Below, in pieces: positions 1 to 8,720 of a DNA stretch of 56,215 bases. The notes beneath the pieces were generated by a model. That model had not been told where the DNA came from. It was given only the letters and a program-made list of their open reading frames with translations, and ran no database searches. The DNA is from Micromonospora noduli. GTDB taxonomy: Bacteria > Actinomycetota > Actinomycetes > Mycobacteriales > Micromonosporaceae. Each line of letters begins with the position of its first letter. Within the stretch, counting starts at the first letter, position 1. A program made the translations under genes and the position numbers. The stretch is taken from contig NZ_PYAK01000037.1 in the NCBI RefSeq assembly GCF_003264365.1, forward strand, positions 1 to 56,215. The letters run 5' to 3'.

Positions 1-76
1 CTCTGCGCGGCCACAGCGCGCGCCACCGCCGGCCTGATCACCCAACGTCAGCTGACGCCGGTGCCGGTCGCCGGCC

Positions 77-328
77 GTGCGGATGGCGAGCGTCACAGGA
101 GCGGCCGAGGCGGTGGCGGACCTGCTGGCCGCGGCCCGGCTGCCGGACGACGCCGAGGTGCTCGGGCCGGTGCCGGCCGAGGAGGGCCGGGAACGGATGT
201 TGGTCCGGGTGCCCCGGGCCCGGGCCGCCGCGCTCGCCGAGGCGTTGCACTCGGCCGCCGGCGTCCGGGCCGCTCGCAAGGCCGCCGATCCGGTTCGTCT
301 CCAGGTCGATCCGCTGAGCCTGTTCTGA
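77..328 (+). pseudogene. priA: C-terminal fragment of primosomal protein PriA
   Basis: The 83 residues end in RKAADPVRLQVDPLSLF and contain VRMASVTGAAEAVADLLAAA, which match the C-terminal domain of actinobacterial PriA, the replication-restart helicase. The location just upstream of the def-fmt group also fits. The frame is closed upstream by TGA at 35-37 and 53-55. Neither other frame of bases 1-60 gives recognisable PriA sequence, where a lysine/leucine-rich ELGxPPAVRM context would be expected. The GTG at 77 is therefore not a natural start. The piece is either the tail of a gene broken by a rearrangement or an artefact at a contig edge. Family assignment is from memory of the C-terminal sequence. 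Confidence 0.6.
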
Positions 329-419
329 GGCGTTTCGGCCGGTGCCGACGGTCGCGGGCCTCGCCCGCTGCCGGGGGCTCTCGCACACCGCGTCCGGCAA
401 AGTGGTGGCGCCCGAGTGG

Positions 420-433
420 TAGCATCGCCCGTC
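420..433 (+). promoter_or_regulatory. candidate -10 element TAGCAT upstream of the kinase-like gene
   Basis: TAGCAT lies at 420-425, eight bases before an in-frame ATG at 434, and would allow a leaderless start there. No convincing -35 is visible. Bases 329-589 hold no other recognisable gene. Confidence 0.3.
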
Positions 434-589
434 ATGCCAAGGCGTACGACGGGCTCCAGGTCGCGAGGGGGCGTCAGCCGCGCCGAGCTGGAGCCGTCGC
501 GGGATGGCGCGACGGACGATGGCGGGAACGCGTCGGTCGGGCGCGAGGTCGATGATGTCAATGAGCCGGTGATCAGGGGTGGACCAGTC

Positions 590-1573
590 GTGACCGTTGG
601 ACAATCGATCGTCTTCAACGGCGACCTCGGCAGCGGCAAGAGCACCGTGTCGGTCGAGATCGCCAAACGGCTCGGCATGCGCCGGGTCAGCGTGGGGGAC
701 CTGTACCGGGAGATGGCGCAGCAGCGGCAGATGACCGCGCTGCAGCTCAACCTGCACGCCGAGCTCGACCAGGCCGTCGACGGCTACGTCGACCAGCTCC
801 AGCGGGACATCGCCGCCTCCGGTGAGCGCCTCATCATGGACTCCCGGCTGGCCTGGCACTTCTTCACCGACGCGCTCAAGGTGCACATGATCACCGAGCC
901 GGGTGAGGCGGCCCGCCGGGTGCTCGCCCGCCCCTCCGGCCCGGCGGAGAGCTACGCCTCCCTGGAGGAGGCCAAGGCCAAGCTCCGGGAGCGCAGCGCG
1001 AGCGAGCGCAGCCGGTTCATCATCCGTTACGGGGTGGACAAGGCCCGGCTGCGCAACTATGACCTGATCTGTGACACCACCCGGGCATCCGCCACCGAGG
1101 TGATCGAGCACATCGTGGCCGCGTACGAGGGCACGCTCGGCGCCGAGGTGCTGCGCGACGCGCCGCCGCTGCTGCTGCTGGACCCGGCCCGGGTCTACCC
1201 GACCGAGGACATCGCCACCCTGCGCGGTCTGTGGGACACCGACTTCGTCGGTGGGGTGGCCGAGGCCGGCGACGAGGCCCTCGAACCGCTGAAGATCGGG
1301 TTCACCGGCGAGTACTTCTTCGTCGTCGACGGCCACCGCCGCCTCAGCGCCGCCCTGCAGAACGGGTTCTCCCTGGTCCCCGCCCAGTTGGTCGCCGAGG
1401 TCGACGAGCCGGTAGTGGGTGGGATGACAGCCATCGACTACTTCGCCGCCCAGGTGCGCCCCGGCCTGGTCTACGACTGGGAGGCGGCTCACAAGATCCA
1501 ACTGCCGCTGCCCGAGCCCGCGCTGCTCCGCGGCGACGCGGTGCTCGCGGGCGACCCGGGCGCCAGCGTCTGA
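590..1573 (+). CDS. cytidylate-kinase-like P-loop protein fused to a ParB-like domain
   Basis: A P-loop GDLGSGKST near residues 11-19, followed by the nucleoside-monophosphate-kinase style segment VSVGDLYREMAQQ, places the first ~190 residues with cytidylate-kinase-like proteins. The last ~130 residues carry LLLDPARVYP and later VVDGHRRLSAAL, which resemble the N-terminal ParB/sulfiredoxin fold and its G-H-R-R-L box. This is therefore a two-domain fusion of unknown substrate. The GTG at 590 has a good AGGGG site 9 nt upstream and begins just before the kinase fold. The in-frame ATG at 434, near a possible -10 box, would add 52 low-complexity residues. The gene converges on the protease gene across a hairpin. 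Confidence 0.75.
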   Translation: MTVGQSIVFNGDLGSGKSTVSVEIAKRLGMRRVSVGDLYREMAQQRQMTALQLNLHAELDQAVDGYVDQLQRDIAASGERLIMDSRLAWHFFTDALKVHMITEPGEAARRVLARPSGPAESYASLEEAKAKLRERSASERSRFIIRYGVDKARLRNYDLICDTTRASATEVIEHIVAAYEGTLGAEVLRDAPPLLLLDPARVYPTEDIATLRGLWDTDFVGGVAEAGDEALEPLKIGFTGEYFFVVDGHRRLSAALQNGFSLVPAQLVAEVDEPVVGGMTAIDYFAAQVRPGLVYDWEAAHKIQLPLPEPALLRGDAVLAGDPGASV

Positions 1574-1586
1574 ACCCGGCGTGAGG

Positions 1587-1621
1587 CCGGGCCGACGCGC
1601 GGGGTACGCGCGCCGGCCCGG
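1587..1621. terminator. bidirectional hairpin between convergent genes
   Basis: Arms 1587-1601 and 1607-1621 pair over 15 bp with one mismatch around a 5-nt loop (GGGTA). It sits between the convergent kinase-like gene and protease gene, so it can serve both. Confidence 0.6.
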
Positions 1622-1653
1622 CCACCGAGTCGTACGGCGGTCGCCGAGACGGC

Positions 1654-2934
1654 TCAGCCGAGGATGACGCCTGAGGCGCCCACTCCGGCCATACCGGAGA
1701 AGATGTCCTCGTAGTACATCCGCCAGGCGCAGACCCGGTTAGTGGTCACGTAGCCGGTGCAGGGCACCGAGGTGTTGGTGTCGTCGATGGCGGTGTTGGT
1801 GCCGGTCGCCCAGACCTGGAGGTTGTTCGCCGCGTTCACGATCTCCACGGGGCCGCCGCTGTCACCCTGACCGACGGCGTTGGTACGCGTGGTGTTCTCG
1901 GCCTGTACCTGACCGCAGACAGTGCCGAAGTCGCGGACGTTGATGCAGAGGTTGCGGGCCTTCACCTGGATCGAGCACCGGGTGCCGGAGTACGCGCCGG
2001 AGGTGCACACGAAGTTGCCGACCTGGCTGGCCGAGGCGCCGATCACCTGGTTGCTGAACTCACTGAGCACCGCGCCGGCGGCATTGGTGCTGTTGTTGAA
2101 GACCCGGCCGCCCGAGCTGCCCGCGAGGAGCAGGGTGTCGGTGCCGGCGTTGCGGGTGCCGACGATGCCGATCGTCTGCCCGGTCGGGTCGGTCGCGAGG
2201 ACGTTGAGGTTGGCGCAGTGCGCGGCGGAGAGCATCCGCGCCACCCCGCCCTGGAAGACCCCGAAGCCGGTCGAGCAACCACCGCCGGTGGCGGTGTTGC
2301 GCCACGCGGCGCCACCCCACCACGGCGCCGTGTCGTCCCATCTGGTGGCGGGCGCGGCGGCGACCCCGGTCTGCACTGTCACCGGTACGCCGGCGAGAGC
2401 CGTCGCGCCGAGCAGCCCGTCCTGGGTGCCGACGAGCAGGCCGGCGCCGTCGGCGCGCGGCCCGACCGTGGTGATCTTGTTGCCGGCTGTCGCCCGCAGC
2501 CGGTCGGCCGCGACGATGAGTTCCCGTTGTGAGTACGCGGCGGGCAGCACCTGGGTGGCGACGGTGGCCCGGGCGGTGGCCACCAGGTTGGCGGGCGGCT
2601 CACCCTTCCAGTAGACCTGGAGCTGGCGGGTGGTGGGGTCGGCGACGATACCGGCGAAGCCGGAGTTCGCGCTGCGCTGTGCCGCGTTCGTGATCCGGGC
2701 GGCGGCGGTGTTCATGCGCTGTTGCAACCGGAGCAGCTCCGACCAGGAGGCGAAGCCGCCGGGGACCGGTGTGCTGTCGACGAAGGATCCGGTGGTGGCG
2801 GCCTTGCCGCCCGGTGCGGCGGTGGCCGGGGTGGCGGTCACGCCCGCGGCGAGCAGCGTGAGACCGATCGCGGCGACGGCGACGCGACGCAGCATCGCCA
2901 CGGGACGCCGGGTGGTCGGGTGTGGACGGATCAT
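1654..2934 (-). CDS. secreted trypsin-like serine protease (S1 family)
   Basis: 426 residues: an arginine-rich N-terminus and hydrophobic signal peptide (about residues 15-40, A-rich cleavage region), a propeptide-like stretch to about residue 200, then an S1 peptidase domain. The catalytic triad is visible as His239 in SAAHC, Asp266 in TDTLLL and Ser359 in GQGDSGGPV. Eight cysteines (220, 240, 310, 320, 330, 340, 392, 402) can form four disulfides, as expected outside the cell. The pro-region recalls streptogrisin/alpha-lytic type zymogens (inference). The ATG at 2934 is preceded by a GGGGGAAGAGG ribosome site; the longer frame upstream is spurious. It is divergent from the NB-ARC regulator. 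The substrate is unknown. Confidence 0.9.
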   Translation of the reverse strand: MIRPHPTTRRPVAMLRRVAVAAIGLTLLAAGVTATPATAAPGGKAATTGSFVDSTPVPGGFASWSELLRLQQRMNTAAARITNAAQRSANSGFAGIVADPTTRQLQVYWKGEPPANLVATARATVATQVLPAAYSQRELIVAADRLRATAGNKITTVGPRADGAGLLVGTQDGLLGATALAGVPVTVQTGVAAAPATRWDDTAPWWGGAAWRNTATGGGCSTGFGVFQGGVARMLSAAHCANLNVLATDPTGQTIGIVGTRNAGTDTLLLAGSSGGRVFNNSTNAAGAVLSEFSNQVIGASASQVGNFVCTSGAYSGTRCSIQVKARNLCINVRDFGTVCGQVQAENTTRTNAVGQGDSGGPVEIVNAANNLQVWATGTNTAIDDTNTSVPCTGYVTTNRVCAWRMYYEDIFSGMAGVGASGVILG

Positions 2935-3020
2935 CGGGTACCTCTTCCCCCAGGGATCGTGGAGCGGGCCGAGCCCGCACCAGGACGGTGGCAGGGGCAT
3001 CGACGCCACGGGGCGGATCC

Positions 3021-3060
3021 TGGACGGGACTGGACACCGCTGGACACCGCTGGACGGGGA
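3021..3060. repeat. four tandem 10-bp TGGAC repeats, candidate operator
   Basis: Four consecutive 10-bp units start with TGGAC: TGGACGGGAC, TGGACACCGC twice, TGGACGGGGA. One unit per helical turn in the 239-bp region between two divergent genes looks like a direct-repeat binding site for a regulator. Confidence 0.5.
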
Positions 3061-3173
3061 GACGGTCCGCAGTGGAACTGTCATACATTGGCAGCCGTCT
3101 ATCGAATGGCGTGGGGCCGGAATTACCCTGCCCGTGCGCATCCGGGGGGCCGGATGACCGGGGTGGGGGTCGC

Positions 3174-5657
3174 ATGTCCGAGCAGTGGATACCTTCCGGC
3201 ACTCATCAGACGTCACATGGGTCAGCCGAGCTGGCCCGCGCCGGCGCCGAGGCGCAGACACTGCCCGAGTTGGCCGGGTTGCTGCGCCAGTTGCGCCGCC
3301 GCGAGGCCCGGCAGCAGGGCGAGACCCTGCTGACGTACCGGCAGTTGGCCGCGAAGACCGGCTGGTCACGCGGGATCATCGGGGAGTACTTCGCCGGCAA
3401 CATTCTGCCGCCGCCAGAGCGGTTCGACGCTCTCATCCGGCTGCTCGGGGCCACCCCCGTCGAGCAGGGGGTGCTGGCCACCGCGCGGGACCGGGTCGAG
3501 GAGCGACGCCGACGCCCGAACCGGGAACACGCGACCACCGGACGGGCGGTCGCGCGGGCCAGGGTCGTCGGCCCGCGCGCCGGCACCACGTCCCCCCGGT
3601 TCCCGATACCCCGCCAACTGCCCCCGGCGCTGCCCGGGTTCGTCGGGCGTGCGACCCAACTCGCCCAGCTCGATGCCGAATGCGCTCGCGCCATGGCGCC
3701 CGAGAACGACGGCATGGCGTCGGTCACCGTCATGACCCTGTCCGGTACGGCCGGGGTCGGCAAGACGACCCTGGCGGTCACCTTCGCGCACCGGGTCGCC
3801 GATCGCTTCCCGGACGGCCAGCTCTACGTCGACCTGCGCGGGTTCGACGCCACCGGAACGGTGGTGACGGCCGTCGAGGCGGTCCGAGGCTTCCTGGAGG
3901 CCCTCGAGGTACCGCCCGAACGCATCCCCACTCACCTGCCCGCGCAGGTGGGCCTCTACCGCAGCCTGCTCGCCGGTCGCCGGATGCTGGTGCTGCTGGA
4001 CAACGCCCGCGACGCCGACCAGATCCGCCCCCTGCTGGTCGGCAGCCCGAACTGCCTGGTTTTGGTAACCAGCCGCAACCGGCTCGCCGGGCTGATCGCC
4101 GCCGAAGGTGCCCGGCCGATCGGCGTCGACCTGCTCAGCACCGCCGAAGCCTGGCAACTGTTGGCCCGGCGGCTCGGCACGGACCGGTTGGCGGCCGAGC
4201 CGCAGGCGGTGGACGAGATCATCGAGCGGTGTGCACGGCTGCCGCTGGCGCTGGCCGTGCTCGCCGCGAGAGGTGCGGAGAAGCCGACGTTCCCGCTGGC
4301 CACCCTCGCGGCCGAACTGCGGGCGGCGCCGCGACCACTCGACTCGTTCGACGGAGGGGACGCCGGCACCGACGTGCAGGCCGTCTTCTCCTGGTCGTAC
4401 CGGAGCCTGACCCCGGCGGCGGCCCGCCTGTTCCGGCTCTTCGGCTGCCATCCCGGACCGGACATCGGGTTCGCCGCGGCGGCCAGTCTGGCCGGGCTGC
4501 CCCGGGCCCAGGTGCCCCGACTGCTGACCGAGCTGGCCCACGCGCACCTCGTCACCGAGCACGCCCCCGGCCGGTTCGGCGCGCACGACCTGCTCCGGGC
4601 GTACGCGGCCGAGCAGGTCGAACGTCTCGAACCGGAGCAGGCCCGGCGGGCCGCGATCCGGCGTGGGCTGGACCACTACCTGCACACCGCCCACGCGGCG
4701 GCGCTGCTGCTGCAACCGGGTCGGGACCCGGTCACCCTCACCGCCGCCGCGCCGGGTGTGCTGCCCGAGGAGATCACCGACCTCGGTCAGGCGCTCGCCT
4801 GGTTCAGCGCCGAGTATCCGGTGCTGCTGGCGGCGGTCGCCCACGCGAGGCGGGCCGGGTTCGACGGCCATGCGTGGCAGCTGGCCTGGACACTGGTGGA
4901 CTTCCTGCAACGCCGGGGGCGGTGGCCGGACCTGGCCGTGGCCCAGCGGAACGCCCTGGCCGGGGCGCAGCGGGCCGGCGACCGACCCGGGCAGGCGAAC
5001 GCCCACCGCGACCTCGCCCGGGTGCTGTCCCGGCTGGGTCGGGTGAACGAGGCGGCGAGGAACTACCGGCAGGCCCTGGTGATCTTCGCGGAGTTGGCTG
5101 ACCACACCGGGCAGGCGCGCACCCACCGGGCGTTCGGCGCGATGCTCGACGGGCTCGGCCGGCACGCCGAGTCCCTGGAGCAGAGCGAGCGGGCCCTGGC
5201 GCTGTACCGGGCCGCCGGGCACGTCGCCGGGGAGGCCAGCGCCCGCAACGCGGTGGGATGGGCGTACGCCCAGCTCGGCCGGTACGAGCCGGCGCTCGGG
5301 CACTGCCGGGAGGCGTTGGCGCTGCTGCGGACGACAGGCGACCGGCACGGCGAGGCGAACACCTGGGACAGCCTCGGCTTCATCCACGCCCGCCTCGCTG
5401 ACCACCGGGCCGCGATCCGCTGTTTCCAGCGGGCCATCGGGCTGTACCGGCGGGTCAGCGACCGCTACGACGAGGCGGACACCCTCTCCCGGCTCGGCGA
5501 GAGCCGGCAGGCGGTGGGGGACGCGGCCGGCGCCGCGCGTACCTTGCGGCGGGCCCTGGGCATCCTCGACGATCTCGGTCACCCGGACGCCGAGCGGGTG
5601 CGGGAGCTGTTGGCCGGGGAGCCGGCCGGTGACGCTGGGCACACCGGCGGTGGTTGA
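3174..5657 (+). CDS. HTH / NB-ARC / TPR regulator (STAND family)
   Basis: 827 residues. An N-terminal helix-turn-helix spans about residues 30-95 (YRQLAAKTGWSRGIIGEYF). A linker is followed by an NB-ARC ATPase from about residue 148 (LPGFVGR), with Walker A GTAGVGKTT at 191-199, Walker B MLVLLDNA, and a CARLPLALAVLAA motif of the GxPLA type. The last ~220 residues are tetratricopeptide repeats (repeated ANTWDSLGFIHARLADHRAAI-type units). The order matches actinobacterial AfsR/GlnR-like STAND transcription factors without a SARP domain. The ATG at 3174 follows a GGGTGGGGG stretch. It probably controls the divergent promoter region, where four TGGAC repeats lie, and hence perhaps the protease (inference). 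The trigger is unknown. Confidence 0.85.
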   Translation: MSEQWIPSGTHQTSHGSAELARAGAEAQTLPELAGLLRQLRRREARQQGETLLTYRQLAAKTGWSRGIIGEYFAGNILPPPERFDALIRLLGATPVEQGVLATARDRVEERRRRPNREHATTGRAVARARVVGPRAGTTSPRFPIPRQLPPALPGFVGRATQLAQLDAECARAMAPENDGMASVTVMTLSGTAGVGKTTLAVTFAHRVADRFPDGQLYVDLRGFDATGTVVTAVEAVRGFLEALEVPPERIPTHLPAQVGLYRSLLAGRRMLVLLDNARDADQIRPLLVGSPNCLVLVTSRNRLAGLIAAEGARPIGVDLLSTAEAWQLLARRLGTDRLAAEPQAVDEIIERCARLPLALAVLAARGAEKPTFPLATLAAELRAAPRPLDSFDGGDAGTDVQAVFSWSYRSLTPAAARLFRLFGCHPGPDIGFAAAASLAGLPRAQVPRLLTELAHAHLVTEHAPGRFGAHDLLRAYAAEQVERLEPEQARRAAIRRGLDHYLHTAHAAALLLQPGRDPVTLTAAAPGVLPEEITDLGQALAWFSAEYPVLLAAVAHARRAGFDGHAWQLAWTLVDFLQRRGRWPDLAVAQRNALAGAQRAGDRPGQANAHRDLARVLSRLGRVNEAARNYRQALVIFAELADHTGQARTHRAFGAMLDGLGRHAESLEQSERALALYRAAGHVAGEASARNAVGWAYAQLGRYEPALGHCREALALLRTTGDRHGEANTWDSLGFIHARLADHRAAIRCFQRAIGLYRRVSDRYDEADTLSRLGESRQAVGDAAGAARTLRRALGILDDLGHPDAERVRELLAGEPAGDAGHTGGG

Positions 5658-5694
5658 GCGAGGTGCGCCGCCCGACGCCCGGCCGGGCACTCCG

Positions 5695-5733
5695 TAGACT
5701 GGTACGGCACCGCTCGTCCATCCAAAGAAGGAG
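5695..5733 (+). promoter_or_regulatory. def promoter -10 and ribosome site
   Basis: TAGACT at 5695-5700 is a plausible -10 box. AAGGAG at 5728-5733 lies 9 nt before the GTG start of def. No clear -35. Confidence 0.4.
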
Positions 5734-5742
5734 CCGTCCCGC

Positions 5743-6300
5743 GTGACCGTCCAGCCCATCCGTCTGTTTGGGGATCCGGTGCTGCGCACGCCGGCCGATC
5801 CGGTGGTCGACTTCGACGCCGAGCTACGTCGGCTCGTCGCCGACCTCACCGACACGATGCGTGAGCAGAACGGCGCCGGCCTGGCCGCGCCGCAGCTCGG
5901 TGTGAGCCTGCGGGTGTTCACCTTCGACGTCGACGACGTCCTCGGGCACCTGATCAACCCGGTGCTGGAGTTCCCCGACGAGGAGGAGCAGGACGGCCCG
6001 GAGGGCTGCCTGTCGATCCCCGGGCTCTACTTCGACACCAAGCGTCGGCAGAACGTCGTCGCCAAGGGCTTCAGCTCGTTCGGCGACCCGATGCAGATCG
6101 TCGGCACCGGCCTGATGGCGCGCTGTGTGCAGCACGAGACCGACCACCTCGACGGGGTGCTCTTCCTGGACCGGCTCGACCCGGAGGGGCGCAAGGAAGC
6201 CATGAAGGCGATCCGCCAGGCCGAGTGGTACGACGCGTCGGCCCCGCCCACTGTCAAGCTCAGCCCGCACATCAGCGACCCCTTCGGTCTGGGGCGCTGA
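5743..6300 (+). CDS. def: peptide deformylase
   Basis: 185 residues. It removes the N-formyl group from the initiator methionine of new proteins, as a cytosolic metalloenzyme. The three family motifs are present: GAGLAAPQ at residues 44-51, EGCLS (metal-binding Cys), and HETDHLDG, an HExxH variant. That last sequence shows T in the third position and D in the fourth, as is usual for PDF (HExDH). The GTG start is supported by AAGGAG 9 nt upstream. It lies 5 nt before fmt, so deformylase and formyltransferase are co-transcribed, the common arrangement in bacteria. Confidence 0.96.
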   Translation: MTVQPIRLFGDPVLRTPADPVVDFDAELRRLVADLTDTMREQNGAGLAAPQLGVSLRVFTFDVDDVLGHLINPVLEFPDEEEQDGPEGCLSIPGLYFDTKRRQNVVAKGFSSFGDPMQIVGTGLMARCVQHETDHLDGVLFLDRLDPEGRKEAMKAIRQAEWYDASAPPTVKLSPHISDPFGLGR

Positions 6301-6305
6301 CCCGG

Positions 6306-7232
6306 ATGCGCGTGATCTTCGCCGGTACGCCGGCCGTCGCCGTTCCCGCCCTGGCCGCCGTCGCCGCCTCCCGACACGAGCTGGTGGCCGTGGTCACCCG
6401 GCCCGACGCGCCCGCCGGGCGTGGGCGTGGCCTGGCCCGGTCGCCGGTCGGGGCGTGGGCAGACGAGCACGGCGTCGAGGTGCTCACGCCCGCCCGCCCC
6501 CGCGAGCCGGAGTTCCTCGACCGGCTACGCGAGCTGGAGCCGGCCTGCGTGCCGGTGGTCGCCTACGGCGCGCTGGTGCCGCCGGCGGCCCTGGAGATCC
6601 CCCGGCACGGCTGGATCAACCTGCACTTCTCCCTGCTGCCCGCGTGGCGTGGCGCCGCGCCCGTGCAGCACGCCGTGCTGCACGGCGACGAGCTGACCGG
6701 GGCCAGCGTCTTCCAACTGGAGGAGGGCCTGGACACCGGCCCGGTCTACGGCACGCTGACCGACGAGATCCGCCCCACCGACACCTCCGGCGACCTGCTG
6801 GGGCGGCTCGCCGATTCCGGCGCGGGGCTGCTGGTGGCGGTGCTCGACGCGATCGCCGACGGCACCGCCCGCGCCGAGCCGCAGCCGGCCGACGGGGTGT
6901 CGCTGGCGCCGAAACTGACAGTGGACGACGCGCGGGTGCGCTGGGGTGACCCGGCCTTCGCCGTGGACCGGCGGATCCGGGCCTGCACGCCCGCGCCGGG
7001 CGGCTGGACCACGTTCCGCGACGAGCGGGTGAAGCTCGGCCCGGTCGTCCCGGTGCCCGACGGCCCCGAGCTGAAGCCGGGGGAGTTGCTGGTGGAGAAG
7101 TCCCGGGTGCTGGCCGGCACGGCGACCGTGCCGGTACGTCTCGGCGAGGTCCGCGCCGCGGGCAAGCGGGCGATGGACGCGACCGACTGGGCGCGCGGCG
7201 TCCGGGTCGGCACAGGAGAGGACTTCGCGTGA
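6306..7232 (+). CDS. fmt: methionyl-tRNA formyltransferase
   Basis: 308 residues. It transfers a formyl group from 10-formyl-tetrahydrofolate to Met-tRNA(fMet). The core HGWINLHFSLLPAWRGAAPVQ contains Asn105 and His107, and LDTGPVY contains Asp143; these correspond to the catalytic triad of E. coli Fmt (N106, H108, D144). The C-terminal OB-fold domain is present (family length about 310). The start at ATG 6306 gives the usual MRVIFAGTP beginning; the longer frame overlaps def and is rejected. Its stop overlaps the GTG of rsmB by 4 nt (GTGA). Confidence 0.97.
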   Translation: MRVIFAGTPAVAVPALAAVAASRHELVAVVTRPDAPAGRGRGLARSPVGAWADEHGVEVLTPARPREPEFLDRLRELEPACVPVVAYGALVPPAALEIPRHGWINLHFSLLPAWRGAAPVQHAVLHGDELTGASVFQLEEGLDTGPVYGTLTDEIRPTDTSGDLLGRLADSGAGLLVAVLDAIADGTARAEPQPADGVSLAPKLTVDDARVRWGDPAFAVDRRIRACTPAPGGWTTFRDERVKLGPVVPVPDGPELKPGELLVEKSRVLAGTATVPVRLGEVRAAGKRAMDATDWARGVRVGTGEDFA

Positions 7233-8665
7233 CGGCACCGGAGGGAACCCGACCGACGCGCTCCGGCCCGTCGACCGGCCGTGGCGGGGATCGTCGCCCG
7301 GTCCGACCACCGCTGGACCGGCCGCGCCGCGCCGCGTACGAGGCGGTGGCGGCGGTGCACCGCGACGACGCGTTCGCCAACCTGGTGCTGCCCATCATTC
7401 TGCGGGAGGAGGGGCTGTTCGGTCGGGACGCGGCCTTCGCCACCGAGCTGACCTACGGCACCCTGCGCCACCTGGGCACGTTGGACGCGATCCTGACCGA
7501 CGCGGCCGGCCGGGACGTGGCCCGGATCGACCCGCCGGTACGCGACGCGCTGCGGCTCGGGGCGTACCAACTGCTGCACACCCGGGTGCCGGCGCACGCC
7601 GCGGTCTCGTCGACTGTGGACCTGGTCCGTTCGGTCGCACCGGGCGCTACCGGCTTCGCCAACGCGGTGCTGCGCGAGGTGTCCAGCCGTGACGCGGACG
7701 CCTGGGTGGCGAAGCTCGCCCCACCGATGGAGACGGACCCGGTCGGGCACCTCGCGTTGGCGTACAGCCACCCGCAGTGGATCGTGCGGGCCTTCTCCGA
7801 GGCGCTCGGCGGTGATCTGGGTGAGACGGAGCGCCTCCTCATCGAGGACAATGAGCGCCCTCCGGTGCACCTGTGCGCCCGGCCCGGCCTGATTGACCCG
7901 GTCGAGCTGGCCGACCAGGTCGGCGGTGCGCCCGGTGCATTCTCGCCGTACGCCGTCTATCTCCCCGGCGGGTCGCCGGGCGACATCCCTGCGGTCGTCG
8001 ACGGCCGGGCCCACGTCCAGGACGAGGGCTCCCAGTTGGTGGCCACCGCGCTCGCCGACGCGCCGTTGGACGGCCCGGACGGGCGTTGGCTGGACCTGTG
8101 CGCCGGCCCGGGTGGCAAGGCCGGGTTGCTCGGCGCGCTGGCCGCGCAGCGGGGTGCCCGGGTGACAGCGGTGGAGGTGGCCGAGCACCGTGCCCGGCTG
8201 GTCTCCCTGGCGACCCGGGACCTGCCGGTGACCGTGCTGACCATGGACGGCCGTGAGGTCGGCGGCGACCCGAAACTGCCGGAGCAACACTTCGACCGGG
8301 TGCTGGTCGACGCACCGTGTACCGGGCTGGGGTCGCTGCGTCGTCGGCCGGAGTCGCGCTGGCGTCGCCAACCGTCGGACCTGCCGCCGCTGACCCGGCT
8401 GCAACGGGAACTGCTCGGCGCGGCGCTGCGGGCGGTCCGCCCGGGTGGCCTGGTCGCCTATGTCACCTGTTCGCCGCACACCGTCGAGACGCACGTGACG
8501 GTGACCGAGGCGGCCCGCCGTAGCGGGGTCGCGGTGGACTTCGTGGACGCCCGCCCGCTGCTGCCGGCCGGCATGCCCGGTCTCGGTGACGGGCCGACAG
8601 TGCAGCTCTGGCCACACCGCCACGGCACCGACGCGATGTTCCTCGCCGTCCTGCGCCGAGGCTGA
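7229..8665 (+). CDS. rsmB: 16S rRNA (cytosine-967 C5) methyltransferase RsmB
   Basis: 478 residues. An N-terminal NusB-like RNA-binding domain (about residues 30-165) follows a charged tail, and a Rossmann SAM methyltransferase domain follows. The SAM loop is LDLCAGPGGKAGLL. Motif IV VDAPCTGLG and motif VI YVTCSPHTVETH carry the two cysteines used by RNA m5C methylases. The enzyme methylates 16S rRNA in the small subunit. It starts at GTG 7229, overlapping fmt by 4 nt, so it is the third gene of the def-fmt-rsmB operon. Confidence 0.94.
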   Translation: MTAPEGTRPTRSGPSTGRGGDRRPVRPPLDRPRRAAYEAVAAVHRDDAFANLVLPIILREEGLFGRDAAFATELTYGTLRHLGTLDAILTDAAGRDVARIDPPVRDALRLGAYQLLHTRVPAHAAVSSTVDLVRSVAPGATGFANAVLREVSSRDADAWVAKLAPPMETDPVGHLALAYSHPQWIVRAFSEALGGDLGETERLLIEDNERPPVHLCARPGLIDPVELADQVGGAPGAFSPYAVYLPGGSPGDIPAVVDGRAHVQDEGSQLVATALADAPLDGPDGRWLDLCAGPGGKAGLLGALAAQRGARVTAVEVAEHRARLVSLATRDLPVTVLTMDGREVGGDPKLPEQHFDRVLVDAPCTGLGSLRRRPESRWRRQPSDLPPLTRLQRELLGAALRAVRPGGLVAYVTCSPHTVETHVTVTEAARRSGVAVDFVDARPLLPAGMPGLGDGPTVQLWPHRHGTDAMFLAVLRRG

Positions 8666-8675
8666 TCCGCTCCAC

Positions 8676-8707
8676 ACGTCCGGCCGGTCGACCGACCGGC
8701 CGGACGT
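8676..8707. terminator. strong bidirectional terminator hairpin
   Basis: A perfect 13-bp stem (8676-8688 with 8695-8707) around a 6-nt loop lies between convergent rsmB and the lipoprotein gene. Confidence 0.7.
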
Positions 8708-8720
8708 CGTGCGCTCACGC

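Noticed and set aside
1654..5657. Protease plus STAND gene as a cytoplasmic protease-effector defence pair
   Set aside because: The protease has a signal peptide, propeptide and eight cysteines, so it acts outside the cell; the STAND protein has an HTH and looks like a transcription regulator.
3366..5957. 863-residue minus-strand frame opposite the STAND regulator
   Set aside because: Mirror frame of a real gene; proline/glycine/arginine-rich and without recognisable domains.
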